Source: Edolisoma coerulescens
Taxonomy: Eukaryota > Chordata > Aves > Passeriformes > Campephagidae
DNA length: 64,000 nucleotides
Reading direction: 5' to 3'
Assembly (NCBI GenBank): GCA_013397115.1
Contig: VWZW01004863.1
Location: 2,223,034-2,287,033 of the forward strand
Below are positions 13,601 through 25,720 of the stretch, one piece after another. Numbering within the stretch: position 1 is the first letter of the stretch; every line of letters begins with the position of its first letter. The notes beneath the pieces were generated by a model. That model made no database searches, had not been told where the DNA came from, and saw only the letters and a program-made list of their open reading frames with translations. The position numbers and the translations under genes are program-made.

Positions 13601-14524
13601 ATTATGAGACAGAATTGGGGTCTCAGAAACAAATAGAAAGGCCTCAGCATTTGAATTTGTGATTATCTCACCTTCTGAGAGAAATGTTTGATCTGGTAGT
13701 CACAAAAACTGTTTAAACATAGGATAGGTTAAGGGGGGAGTGGTAGCCCCACCAGAGAAGAGCGAATGAAACCTGTGGAGACCTGGTTATCTGAGAGAAC
13801 AGATCTGTTAAAGAAACCATATTTGGTCAGAATATACAGATTTCCCCAAATCCAATCATATCAGGAAAACACAGTTTTGGACAAAAAGTGGAGAGGGGGA
13901 AGAGGAGGACAGATTTTCTGGTCAGACTGGGAAGACTCACTCCATAATTGTGCTTGTGGGTACCTGTCTGGTCAGCAGAAGAGTGAGAAAACACAGGCTT
14001 GAATGTTTATCTCTTGCACCCCAGAGAAATGCCCTTACCATAGACATGCTTCCCCTGCTGAAATGCTTTGAAATGTTTTGGTTTCCTAGTGATATGGAAA
14101 TGGAACATTTTTGTCATGTCAAAATATTTCATAGGTCAGACAGTTCACTCTTAGCTTAGCTCTGTTCTGCCTGTGTTTTATTCAAGCTCTGTCCACTAAA
14201 ATAATTAATCCAGAAACAATGCACATAGAAAGAGCCAGAAAGCACTATCAGTAAAAAGGCAAACAAGCTAACTGCCCTGTCAAATGATCACTTTATTCGT
14301 CTACTGAACAGCGTATAAATAAGCCTTATCTATATAACTCTTATGAACCATCTTTTGTCTTTAGATATAAAGCATTTTGTAAGCAGTAAGCTCTAATCCA
14401 GGATGTCATTTAAGCACATGTTTAAACTCTTCTTTGGAAAAAGGCCTAACTGAACACTTGTTTAAGTGTTTTTCTAATTAGGGGTTAATTAATGAAACCT
14501 CCTGACTTTCCTGTGAAGGGATAT
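13601..14524. other. Noncoding unique DNA
   Basis: Nothing recognisable: short random open frames only, no repeat consensus and no RNA gene. Confidence 0.6.
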
Positions 14525-14655
14525 TTTTCAGATGGAAAAATGGAAGCCAGACAAGCTGTCTTGCCAAGGACTGCACAGAGTTACAGGCAGAGCAAAGATT
14601 TGAGCACCTATCACCTCTCTCCAGACAGTACTGTTTTCCCAAAGACCCATGCAGT
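14525..14655 (-). repeat. Ancient MIR/L2/L3-type interspersed repeat relic
   Basis: Read on the plus strand, this follows the reverse complement of the widespread amniote MIR/L3 pattern. The order is a 'cagatggaaaaa' segment, then a 'cttgccaagga' segment, a 'cacagagttacaggcagagc' segment, a 'gatttgagc' segment and finally a 'gtactgttttccc' tail. The order and spacing of these blocks are what I recall for this family; individual bases are heavily diverged. It would be an old insertion on the minus strand. Whether it is MIR, L2 or CR1-L3 cannot be settled without a library search. Confidence 0.6.
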
Positions 14656-16095
14656 CTTATTTCAGGCATTTACACTGCATTCACGGGCTAACTGGTGCAC
14701 CACAGACTTTGAAGTCAGGAAGTGTGGTAGACTACAAGGATACGAGCTGACAACTTTTGAAACATTCTCTTACGTATCTTTATGGGTCAGGACACAGCAG
14801 AATAAATGAGAACCCGGGTACTATTTTATTGACACCTTTTCTTTGTAATTCTCAGACCCTGTAAATCACTCAAAAAAAAAAAAAAGTACACTTTTCTGCA
14901 AATCAGACAAAGAGAAAGGGAGAAGTTTTTTATTTGACAGAGAAGGTCAAGGATGTTTTCCACTTTCATCTACAATTCTGGCAGCCAAGGGAAATCCAGA
15001 TTCGTGAACAAGGAAAATTGCTCTTATGGTCAATTAATCTATTGCTTTAATTCCCTTCAGAGTGATTGCTGTGATCCTCAGGTGTTTTTACCAGGAGCCT
15101 GGTCTGCCTGTCTCAGTCTTTGGTGACAGTCTGACAAGTTCCTTACGGACAAATGCTCACTTATACACGTGTTACTGCATCAGCCACACAGCAAAATATT
15201 GTTAGTTTAACTAAAAGCCTACATATTAACTGTGTGTAAAGGCTAATGCTATAATTCTGTAAATAGAGCTGGGTCTTGTTGTAGCTGTGTATGAAGAAAA
15301 TTATACCTTAACATAATATTTTCTTAAAAATATTTAATTTCAAGATATACTTCTGTCTTTGACAGCAGCAGCCTTTCTGAACAAAGCAGGGAATAGTGCA
15401 GTAAATTTATAGGAACATTTATCAAAACCTAGCAACACCACAGTACTAATTTGGGATTCAGCACTTTACTAAATGCGCTAGAAAGTAGCAGCAGGAGATG
15501 TTCCCAATTTGTGAATGAATTCATTGCTCAGAGAAGTGAATGAGCCAAGAACAGCCTGGGCAGAGGGAGGTGTGTGGTTCCTCACCCAGCTTTCCCTCTT
15601 CTCCGCATGACAGTTCTTTCTCAAAATTGGACCCACGAATCTTGAGAGTTGGTTCCATAAATGAGTCACTTTCTGAGCAAAAATAACTTACATGAAAATT
15701 AGAGTCTGAAATGGTTAGACTCAAAGGAATATTTGATTTATTCAAATATATTTGATTAAATAGTACCCAGCTGAATATCTAGGACCTGGAAATTCCTGGA
15801 TCTGCCTTCTTACATGGTTTGAGTCATCTTTTTGACTTTGTCCTTTTCTCAGCATCAGAGACAGTAAACTAATCTTTTCCACTCACTGGCACATTTCCTA
15901 GATCTGTTCTCTCCCAGCTGCTCACAAAGCTTCTTACTTCACCTTTGTACTGCTGTAGCATTTGTGTTCAGCTTTTCCTTACATTTCCACATGCTTTCTC
16001 CCAAGTCCTCTTCTTTCAAAGGACAGTCTCTTTTCTGCTGGTTTTATATTTTATCTTAAATCCACTTTTTAATCTTTCCCTTACTGCAGGTTAGA
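14656..16095. other. Noncoding unique DNA with A14 tract
   Basis: The only notable simple feature is an A14 run (14872-14885). Open frames are short and unrecognisable, and no repeat consensus was seen. Confidence 0.6.
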
Positions 16096-16160
16096 TTTTT
16101 TGTTTGTTTGCTTGATTGCTTGCTTTTCTGTTTTTGTTGTGGTCTTGTTTTGTGTTTTTC
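16096..16160. repeat. T/G-rich low-complexity tract
   Basis: An irregular run of TTTG and CTTG tetranucleotides followed by TTTTGT-type sequence, characteristic of a degenerate microsatellite. No gene or regulatory role is apparent. Confidence 0.7.
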
Positions 16161-16311
16161 TTAAAAGAGATACTGAATGGTTACAAACAGTAACAACATT
16201 TTTTAAAAATCACTTCTTTAAAATTATCTCTCTCACTTGAGGTTTGCATGAGACCTGTTTGAATACAGTCTCCAGCAGGGCCAGCTAAGGCTTTCTGCTT
16301 TTCATTCTTAT

Positions 16312-16435
16312 CTTGATTTTCTTTTTTCTTGTTTCTTTCTTTTTACTCATTTTCACTTCAGCTCCAAAACAGATGAAAACTTGTAGATTTAATCCATACA
16401 CATAAATTTATAAAAGAAAAGAAAGAAAAAGAGGG
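16312..16435. repeat. Pyrimidine tract and purine tract in inverted relation
   Basis: A C/T-rich tract (about 16312-16352) is followed about 60 bases later by an A/G-rich tract (about 16412-16435). The two are approximately complementary, so they could pair as an imperfect hairpin. Both may simply be independent low-complexity runs. Confidence 0.5.
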
Positions 16436-16816
16436 AGTATTTTTCTTTAAATTGTCTCTACTTATGCAGATATTTAGCTGATATTGAACCACAGATAGTA
16501 ACCACAGAGTGACCACGTGCTTTCCTTCCTTCCCAGGAGTCCTGTTAATCAACCCTCTCTTGCATTAACTGGTACAGTTCTGTAAAATCAAAGGCAATGC
16601 ACTGATTTACTACAGCTAAAATATCTCCAGAAAACATTACCCTTCTCTGGTTGTGTTCTTTGCATTCTCTAGTAGGCATATCACATCAACAAATCCATAA
16701 AATGAATTGCCACACAATAAAGCAGCATGGTAATAGATCTATTTCTCACCTGTGCATTGAAGTGTGGTTCTTCTGCAGTGTAAATGGGGACAACATGTTT
16801 GTCACTGACACATAGA

Positions 16817-16856
16817 GAAAAGCTCAAGTGCTGACAGAAAAACTCTTGTGCTGACA
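16817..16856. repeat. Tandem duplication, 2 x 20 bp
   Basis: Units 16817-16836 and 16837-16856 share GAAAA at the left and GTGCTGACA at the right, with three mismatches between them. A small slippage duplication is likely. Confidence 0.7.
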
Positions 16857-19070
16857 GAGTAATTCAGGGCTGAGAACTCTATCAAGAAAAAGGCATGGAG
16901 AAGTTGTTCTGCTGAGCAGCAATGTACATAAATCCACACGTATTTGTGCTGCTGGATCACCATCTCATCTACTTTCTTGGATTTGTATATAGAGTATGTT
17001 TAAATTCTTATGCAGGAATCCAAAATGGTATCTTTAATTTTACCCACCTTCTTAAGTCTGCTTCCCCATCTCTTGTAAACATCACGGGTTTTACCTCACT
17101 TAGCTTTGGCCCTCTAACAGTCAATCATCTCCTTTAAGCAAATTGATCACATCTCCTCCAAGGCTGATCGGAAGAGCTTCATTCCACCCAAAGCTCTCCA
17201 TATATGTTTCCACAGTTTACTACACAAGCTAGATAAGCTTGCATACTGGAATTATAAATAGCTGGTATTGAGTGATCATCATTTGTGGCTACATCCTGTA
17301 AAGCACAGTTGTTGTGCAGAGTCAAGCACTTTGAGTATAAAAAGGAAACATCACAAATCAGAGCTAGGATGTTTCTGCAATCCACAGATGTGTAACAACA
17401 CATTTTCATGTGTACAGACATATTAATATATATGCACCTGAAAATCACAGGAATTGTTGTTACATTCCATACGTTAAACAATATTTCCTTGTGTTCTTTC
17501 ATTTTAATGGCCTGACTTGTGTTTGTTCCTTCACTTTCCCAGTAAACAGAGGACAGTCTCATCCCAAGCAGTTCACAAACCCACTCAAATCCCATCTAAA
17601 AATTGAATTTACTTGTAACTCCATGGGTAGTAGAAAACACAATCTGAGACCACTGATTTGAAACTGATTGACATTGGTTGACTTTTCTTTCCTTTCCTGA
17701 ATCCAAACCTCTGTATTTCCACTTTTTAATGTAATGAATTAGATGTAATTTGTTAATTTGTTTAATTTCATACAGTATTTTCAGTACCTTATAAATATAC
17801 CAGTCATAGTGAGGGGCATGCTTATTTGCAAAGAAAAAGTCCTAAGTCAGGTTTAAATACCAATGGTTTATTTGTACATAGGACTCATTTCCATTATAGT
17901 CTGAAGCTGTTTTTCAATGCTCAGGTGGAAAAGGCACACAGTTCCTTATTCCTGCAGATCTGGCCAGGTAGATATAACCCTGGGTGTCCCATCTGTGACA
18001 GACTTGATGTTTGGCATTTTTGGGGAGTGCTAAATGTGTCCAATGGATTTCAGTAATCACAGCAGGAATAACACAACGTAGAAGCACTGGACTCATGTAC
18101 AGATCACCTTTACCTTGCAATATTAAGAAATATTAAGAAAAGTATTTTCCATATTTTTTAAAATCTAGAAACCTGAACTGCTGAGTGGCTGTAAATCCAG
18201 GGAGGCCCTAGCCAAAATTGTAAGATTACTTTCTATGGAAAGAGGAAAAGTGCCACACATTGGGATGAAAAAGAAATATCTGAACAAGTAAGGAAAGAGT
18301 AACCAGTTCATAGAGAAAGAATCTGATGATACAGGTGATTCAATGAGATCTTATGGCAATGTTGCCCTACTTTTGCAAAAAGCTGAAACTTGTTCTAGGT
18401 TAGGTGATCATCAAGTATTAAAAAAAAAATCTTTCTATACCAATGAACACTCGTAAAGTCTCAGCTGGATTACAGCACATGGGTTTGGGTGTAACAGCTC
18501 CAAAACAATGGAAACTAATTAAGGAAAAGTTACCAAGAGCCACAATAAATGGTAGAAGATTTAGCACTGTTTACTGCACAGAACACAGAAAATGGAATGT
18601 GAAAACAGCTTTCCAGTTCATTTGCTGCAAAGTCCACCTGTGTGTTCCCGGTGGTGTCCATTACAGGACAAGAAATGGTGGCTTGCATTTCAAAGTATGG
18701 AAATCCCGGGGAAGGAGCTTTAATGAAAAGGGTCAAGAGGCACAGGAATTGATCGTTGGGCAGGAAGATGGAGACTCTGTGACTTTTAAAACAGGTTCAA
18801 AAGACGTTTCTTATGAATGACACAGCTCAAATGCTCCTGTTTTGAGGACTGGCCCTTGTGGCCTATCCAGCCCCCTCCACAGAGGTTTCTCTAAATATGT
18901 GCTGGAAGTGTACTCAATCAGCAAGAGCAGCAGGGTCAGCATGTATCTCAAACCCTGTCTGACATCAGCTGAAGCAATGTTCATGCAAAGGAGTCAGAGA
19001 CTAATATCAAAATGAACATGGAATCAAGCTAAAAATACCCTGAAATACCCCATTAATCCCCATTAATCTT
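16857..19070. other. Noncoding unique DNA
   Basis: This holds the longest open frame of the window, 138 codons on the minus strand (17179-17595), and a 125-codon plus-strand frame (18443-18820). Neither shows a domain, signal peptide, repeat pattern or family resemblance I recognise. I see no cues that would make either a real gene, such as a flanking CpG island or a series of aligned frames. I call both chance open frames. Confidence 0.5.
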
Positions 19071-19146
19071 TGCCCCTCTGCCCCTGACATGGGTGGGGGG
19101 GCTGGAGCTGCCCCTCTGCCCCCGATACGGGTGGGAGGGCTGGATC
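19071..19146. repeat. Tandem duplication, 2 x 38 bp
   Basis: Two adjacent 38-base units (19071-19108 and 19109-19146) both begin TGCCCCTCTGCCCC and contain GGGTGGG followed by GGGCTGGA, with few mismatches. The array is C-rich then G-rich within each unit, unlike the A+T-rich flanks. Just upstream (about 19034-19069) are shorter repeats of aaataccc and cccattaat type. It may be a small minisatellite that varies between individuals. Confidence 0.85.
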
Positions 19147-21295
19147 TCGAGGCACTGGTTGCTGCCAGACTCTGCCACCACACAGCTCCTCTGAGTTCTG
19201 CCCTCACTGCAGCGTTTTCTACATGGCACTGCAGGCACAGTCCCACTTCCATCTAAGTCCCTTTTCCTTTCTGTACAGACAGATCAGCTGCAGACCGTCC
19301 TGCACCAGGCGCAGGCAGCAGTGCCAAGGATAGCAGGGGACAAAGTGGCTGGCATTTGCTGATAAAGAAGAATACAGTGGGCTTCTGTGGAATTATTATT
19401 ATTATACAAGGTAAACTGCTCTTACAATTTTTTTAGAAGCCATACCTAAAAACCCTAACAAACTCTAGAGCTGGCCTCAATAAATGCTTTTTATTTTAAA
19501 GGCCACAGTTGAGAATCTGGCATATACCTCTAATTAGAGAGTACAGGGGAAAAAAGTAAACTAAAAGGCCTGCTCTTCTGGAATTTAATTTTTTTTGTCT
19601 TGTGAATGTTTGTGCCCTGTTTAATCATTCCAGAGGTACGAATAAGTAATAACATTTAAATTATTTGGAATTTATTTTTCACATGTAGAAAAAAAAAAAA
19701 ACCTAGATTGATTTCTACCTCCTTTAAATGAGATATAATAAAACACGAGGAATCTGGAAAAATGTAGCTTTCCCCAGTAAAATAAATAATGTGACAAGTA
19801 TAATTGCCTACAGAGGAACATAAAATATCCTTGAATCATTTTGAGTAGTAGCAAACAAAATTTCTTCCTCATGACCTAGTACTTTTGTCAGAAGCAATAG
19901 TCATTAAAAGCCTTCACAACTTTTAAGTGATACAAAATCAGTACAGGTGAGGAGTTTTGGCCATGTGGTAGGGTATATATGTCAGGGAAGCTTTCATTAC
20001 AAACAATAGTTTCATTCATACAAAAATGTCATCAACAGAGCTGTCTCTTATTATCAGAGTCTTTGAGTCTAACCTTGTCCTTCCTGAAACTACTGTTGAT
20101 TTTGGTGGAGACAAGATGTGCCTCTGTATTTTTTAATACTAAAAACAGACCTTCAGTCATGGATGTCTTTCATGGAGAGTAACACATGATGTGAAAAAAT
20201 TTTCCCTACTTACTCTTCATTTGTGTCTGCATACCAACCTAAACACAGCCCTGTCCGAGTGTATATGATGTATTTGATATTGGGGATGCTGGATGGATAA
20301 GGAATGCGACTGATAAGTCCTTAAAAAAGATTTGTCACATGTATTTTAAGCAAAAAAACAAAAACTCTATGAGAAATAGAATTCATCCTCAATGTTAAGC
20401 TTGCTAATATTTTTCCAGCAGTAAGTGGAAATAAGGAATGATATAAAACATAGATGATCACAGAACAAGAACACTGTTTGCTAATTAACTTGATTGGATC
20501 TGACATGATTAACTTGTGAGAATCAGGGCAGTTTCTATCAGTATTTTGAGACTATCTCAGACCTTGTTTGTTCATAATGGACTCACTTCTTCAGACACAG
20601 GATAGACATGCTATCTCTGAGTCGATGAAACTGGTTTCTCATCTGCATGTGACACATAAGTCAAGAGGTTCTTCATTTTCCTCATCTTTCTTTTCTTAGA
20701 AAAATGGAAAACATTACCATGAAGAAGGTGAACTGAAGGACTGGCTTGACAAGTGGCACACAAAGAAGATAGCTGCTCTGTATTTCTTTGTAAAATGTTC
20801 TGCCATCCTGCTTCTGCCACGCAGGACCCTCAGCATCAGCAGTGTGTGCTGTACTACAAGGAAAGCAGGACAGCTGAAGTTACACAGAAAAAGGATTCAG
20901 CTGAAGAAGCTAAACTGAATTCTACATCCTTCTTCAGTAGAACCCACTGTGAATAGGCATTAGGAAGGTATAACTTCGGCCAGCTTGGGGCACTTTTAGA
21001 TTTTTTGTGTTTGCAAAGTGTGCCAGAGAGCAGTTGGGACATTTTTTTTTCCACACATACATGCCAAACAGTATCTTTTGCTTTGGCCCTCCTGCCAGTA
21101 TCTTGTCTCCATAAGGCCTGTCTGTGCTCAAAAGGGATAGCTGCACTGCTAGTGCTGCACTGCACTGCTGATGCTATCCCTCCTCCCTCCAGTGCAGAAA
21201 CAGCTCCTACTGGATAAGGAGCTCCTTTGCCAGTACCACTCTCAGAATAAGCTGCACAGAAAAAAAACCCTGTTTACTTGTTAAATGGAACCTGC
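19147..21295. other. Noncoding unique DNA with small simple repeats
   Basis: Contains a short ATT trinucleotide run (about 19393-19406), an A13 tract (19689-19701) and a CTGCACTG-type local repeat (21141-21174). Open frames of about 100 codons or less are not recognisable. No dispersed repeat was identified. Confidence 0.55.
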
Positions 21296-21308
21296 TAGGG
21301 TTAGGGTT
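21296..21308. repeat. Short telomere-like TTAGGG motif
   Basis: The sequence TAGGG-TTAGGG-TTT gives about two vertebrate telomeric units. This is very short for an interstitial telomeric site and could arise by chance. Confidence 0.4.
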
Positions 21309-21523
21309 TGGAGGCTTTTAGCATATTTCTGTTGGTTAAAGCCCTAAGATATTTTTGCTCCTAATAGACTTATTTGTACCTGCAAAGATTCAAAATGTGG
21401 GCCTGTCTTGGGAGTGTAATTCAATGGCTAATTCAGCAATAGCAAGAAAAGTTCTGTGGGCCTTTGTCTTCTGCTTAACACCTGGAATTTTTCAGTGAAA
21501 ATACTATATTGTATTAACAAGGA

Positions 21524-21540
21524 CCCCCCCCCCAAAAAAA
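21524..21540. repeat. C10 followed by A7 homopolymers
   Basis: A run of ten C (21524-21533) directly followed by seven A (21534-21540). Low-complexity tract likely to vary in length between individuals and to be error-prone in sequencing. Confidence 0.8.
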
Positions 21541-24500
21541 TTCTCAAATGGGTTATTCTTTAATTCTATGCAGGCTGCAGCCACAGTTCTTTTTTATTTT
21601 TTGTGTTATTATTGGGTAAAGATGTGGATCGCCAAAGATATATGTAAAACTTCCTTGGCCCTCAGGATTGAAATGGCTTCTTTCACCTATTCCACCCAGC
21701 ATAATTATGTTAATTTTGTGCACTATTAGAAACATTTTACACGACCTTTGAAAAGTCAGATAGGTTCAGAGCTATAATTTCAGGGGAAGTCAGACACAGA
21801 ATAACTTTTAAGGATGAGCCTCTGCTGTACTCCCACCAACACCATGAGCTGACATAAAGCTCCTCTGGTGCACATTGTACTCTGGCAGCTCACAGATCAC
21901 AGCTCCTTCCCCTCCTGCCCACAAGCACTCTCTTCCCTTTCAGTTACGTAAGAGTTTGTGCAACTGTACAGTGACCTGGAGCAAGGAAGTCATCAGGGTA
22001 AAACTAACTTGCTAGAAAAGTGGTTAATTTGAATCTGAATTAACTCCTTGACAGAGCTGACCCTGTGGCCTCCCAGCTCTATGAGTGGCTATGATAGGTG
22101 GGGAACAAGGCCGCCGTGGGATGGCCTCTGACAGAGGTCCTCACTTGTGTCTGCCTGGTGTTCTGGGAGCTGTAGCGTAGACATGTGCACAGGCCACCGT
22201 TTCTCCTCCACAATATGGGTAAACCAGTTCTTCCTCACATCTCATTGATGCTGTGAAGACAAAATTTTACAGACTCTGATCTTCAGTTTTAATGGGTGTT
22301 ATAACATATGTGTCACATAGATAAATGAAGGCGGTAACTCCGAAAGTGAAACAGAAATATATCTTCAGAAATCCAACAGGAATATGTCTATCGAATTTCA
22401 ATCCATTCACTCACTTTACAACTGGAGAATAACTCTGGCACCATGTACCTGATCCCGTGCCATGCACAAGCATCTCAGGAGTCTCAGTGTGTGCAAAGCC
22501 CTTGCACTTGGAGAACTCATGTTTCCATGCATTCATCAAACTAGTTTGAATAACTTCACTGGCAAAAACATCAATTGTAGTGGTTACTTATGAGAATAAT
22601 TCACAATTATGCTGAAAAAAACTAATATTTATGAGAAGAAAAATATGTCTTCTAAAACATTATCTTTTCTGAAACACCTGAATCTTTGCGAAGTCTAACG
22701 TAAAATACCCTTTGGGCAATTGGACAGTCACTGCTTATACGTACCAATAAGAGGCTTCTGTAGATACATTCTGTACAGTACGTCCTCTAACACTGATAGG
22801 GTAAAAAATGCTGCTTTTTAATATTTTAATCGATTTTGGAATAGTTCTCAAGAGATGGTGTAAATATGCATTTCAGTTAAACATTTATCAGGCTAATATT
22901 GAGTTACTCACAACTTAAATGTGTGATTATCAGAAAATGTACTATTTCTCATTAGGTGAAGAGGGAGCACAGGTTTAAAATCAAAGGACTCGGTGGATCC
23001 CTGAATTCTCTGAGGCTCTCCTGTCAGTAATGAACACCAGCTGTTCCACTCTGCTGGTCAAGATCCCAGAGGGTAGAGCATGTATTAGGCATTTGAAAGA
23101 GCATTTAACAGCAGTTACCAAGCTGCTCAGCTTTTCAGAGATAAGAGATTTATTCTTAAAAACTGCTTCATGACAGTCTTTCATAATCAGAGTCAGTCAG
23201 GAGACAGTCAAAGATTTCTCAATTGCATATATCCATGTAATGCAAATTTTAGTGGTTTATTTTACCTGAAGATCAATATATATAACTGGCTTTGTTCCCA
23301 ATAGCAGTGATGGTTATTTGCATTTGTGGAGAAAGCAGTAACCACGATATCATTTCTGACAGGAAATGATAATGAACTTGGAATATTTCAGTACATGCTG
23401 AAACTTTAATCTCAGCACTGTATCATAGCTGGGCCTCCCTCATTTTGGGGAAAAAAATGGCATGTCTTTTCTAAAGGCACATAAATTTTGAGTGAATGAC
23501 TAGATCAACTAGGGGAAGTCTCTATTTCTCAGCAGTAAGAAAAAGACTTAAAAATGTTATGAAAGGAAGAAAATCAAGACTACCTTTTATATAGCTTTAA
23601 ATTCACGGCCTATCAGGATATTGTTTCCTCACTGATTTTGTCTATAGTGAGTCAGATTCATAGAAGTATCAGGCATTCATTTTCTGTAAAATCAAGCCAA
23701 CTGAAGCCATACCAAATGGAGTTATTAAAAAGTCTTCCTGCTAAATATATTGTCAGATATCTGTACACTGATGAATTCACTGCATTACAATGCAGATTGC
23801 ATATTTTATGAATATTCTCAGAATCTACTGAAGCTCTTGTGTGATAACAGAAAGGATGCTCAAAAATATCCCTTCCATCTCTTTCTTCTTTAAAATAATG
23901 AAGAAATACAGGTCCATCTGAAGGAATCTTCTGTTTTATGTTTTTAGTAAGGCTTCATTACAAAATTATTCAGCCAAAATAGATGGAAAGACTGTTACTT
24001 ACCCAAAAAAGCTTTGGACAAGCCATTTGTGTAACAGAATTTCACTTCTATGAAGTCTTTGCCCTCATCTGCAGTGCCTAGAGCTGAACTTTCAGAAGCC
24101 TTGAGACAGTTGGAGGAAGAAGAAATGTTAAATGGTGAAACCCAAAACCAAAAATAAGGAATAGATCCATCATCTTGCTCTGAAAGAGGCTGAACTAAAC
24201 CAGGTAACAAACAGGTTTGCTTTCTACAGGAAACAACCATTTGAGCAAGTCTGGATGGTGGAGAAATATCTAATGAGTATGAATTTTGTGTCCATGAGAG
24301 AACATCTAACAAAAAGTGTTTGGCTAATGATTAGTGATGGAAACATATAAACAGATAGATAATTTTGTACCTGCCCATGATCTTCCTGTCAAATACTCTC
24401 TTTTAGATTGTTTCTATTAAGCTAGCGGCAAAACTTGTCAGAAGGTCACCTTCTGAAGGAGCTGTGGATAACCCAGAAACCTTCAATGGCTATGCTGATA

Positions 24501-25439
24501 TCTTTGAGTTACTACTTCCTTGATATATTAATTTGCGTGCGTCTAGACTGATTTCCACAAGGTTGGCAGTTGTCTTTGGAGGTGAAAACATAATATTTAA
24601 ATGATTGTTTATTTCTTGAGGATTGAACAATAAAAATATTTGATATGTTTTCTCATGTTGTTTCTTATGAAATGCACTATAAAAATTTGATTCTGTAACA
24701 TTACGCAATAATCTGAGAAGGAACAGATTCTGTTTTAATGCTACTTTATTACTAGTTCCATGGAAATGAAGAATGTGGATATCATGAACCTGGAAATCAA
24801 GATCTAATCCTATAGTTTTATGTTGCCATTACAGGATGTTTAATTCAGAGATTATAGGGATTTTTTTTCTTTGTTTTTTTGTCAAGTAAAAGTTTCCTCA
24901 TTTGTGTAGCATATAAAATATACCTCCAAAACACAGGGAAAAGAAATATTAAGCTTCCTAATAAAACATATATTTTAGTTTTTCACTCTCTTCTTCATGT
25001 CAGTTAATGTGTTTTTAATTTATCACTCAAAATTAATTTCAGAATTCAAACCCAACACTGAAGTCACCAGTTGATGTATTAGACATATCATGTCATGTAA
25101 TATCAGTCCCTATATTTGTACTACTAAAAATCAGTGTTACATATTATTGAAGATCTCTAATACACATACATTGCCAAACTCTGTGCTTATTACTGACATG
25201 GATTCTAGGGTGTTAAATGATGATGCATATTATATGAAACGTACTATAGCTCATCTTTCCAGAGATCAGTATCTGGCTATTTTTTTGTATTTTGATATTG
25301 GCTACAATTTTACTAAATACTTACTTTAAGAAATGTGTTGCATTCCAAATAATTTTTTTAAATGAATTGATTTGCTTTTCTGATAGCTCATACATACTTA
25401 CAAGCAACCTGAATTTGATACATCTATTTTGTTCCAACC
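21541..25439. other. Noncoding A+T-rich unique DNA
   Basis: No gene, RNA gene or dispersed repeat is recognisable. Open frames are short (up to 105 codons, minus 23995-24312) and unlike any family I know. Confidence 0.55.
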
Positions 25440-25720
25440 GATAAAATAAAATGGTCATTAGAGTTGCTATGAGAAAATGACATGCCTACCAGGAGTTGAA
25501 AATCCTGATCATTTGATTAGAAAACACTGGCACATTCTCTCCCTCCCCAAAGCACATATTTGTTCATAATGGACGATGAAGCTAATTATACAGTATCTCC
25601 TTGCATGCTGACTGAAGCTGGTTTGCATGTTAATGTGGAGAAGAAACAGCATTAAGACTGTCAGTGCTGGACATGCTTCAATGTTGCCTTTTAATTAAAA
25701 GTTCAAATTTCTGAGAGAAT
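25440..25720. promoter_or_regulatory. Candidate distal regulatory element (enhancer-like)
   Basis: A compact unique stretch contains several homeodomain-like cores (AGCTAATTATAC near 25580), a POU-like TTTGCATGTTAAT (about 25622-25634) and a perfect 14-base palindrome CTTTTAATTAAAAG (25688-25701). Its texture resembles conserved noncoding elements of vertebrate gene deserts. This is inference from motif content only; such motifs also occur by chance in A+T-rich DNA. Confidence 0.25.

Noticed and set aside
18443..18820. 125-codon plus-strand open frame
   Set aside because: No domain or family resemblance, no flanking gene-like features and no co-linear frames; length is within chance expectation for 64 kb.
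20640..20730. Possible MIR-like relic around TTTTCCTCATCTTTC and AAAATGG
   Set aside because: The shared text is mostly low-complexity pyrimidine sequence and flanking blocks do not match.
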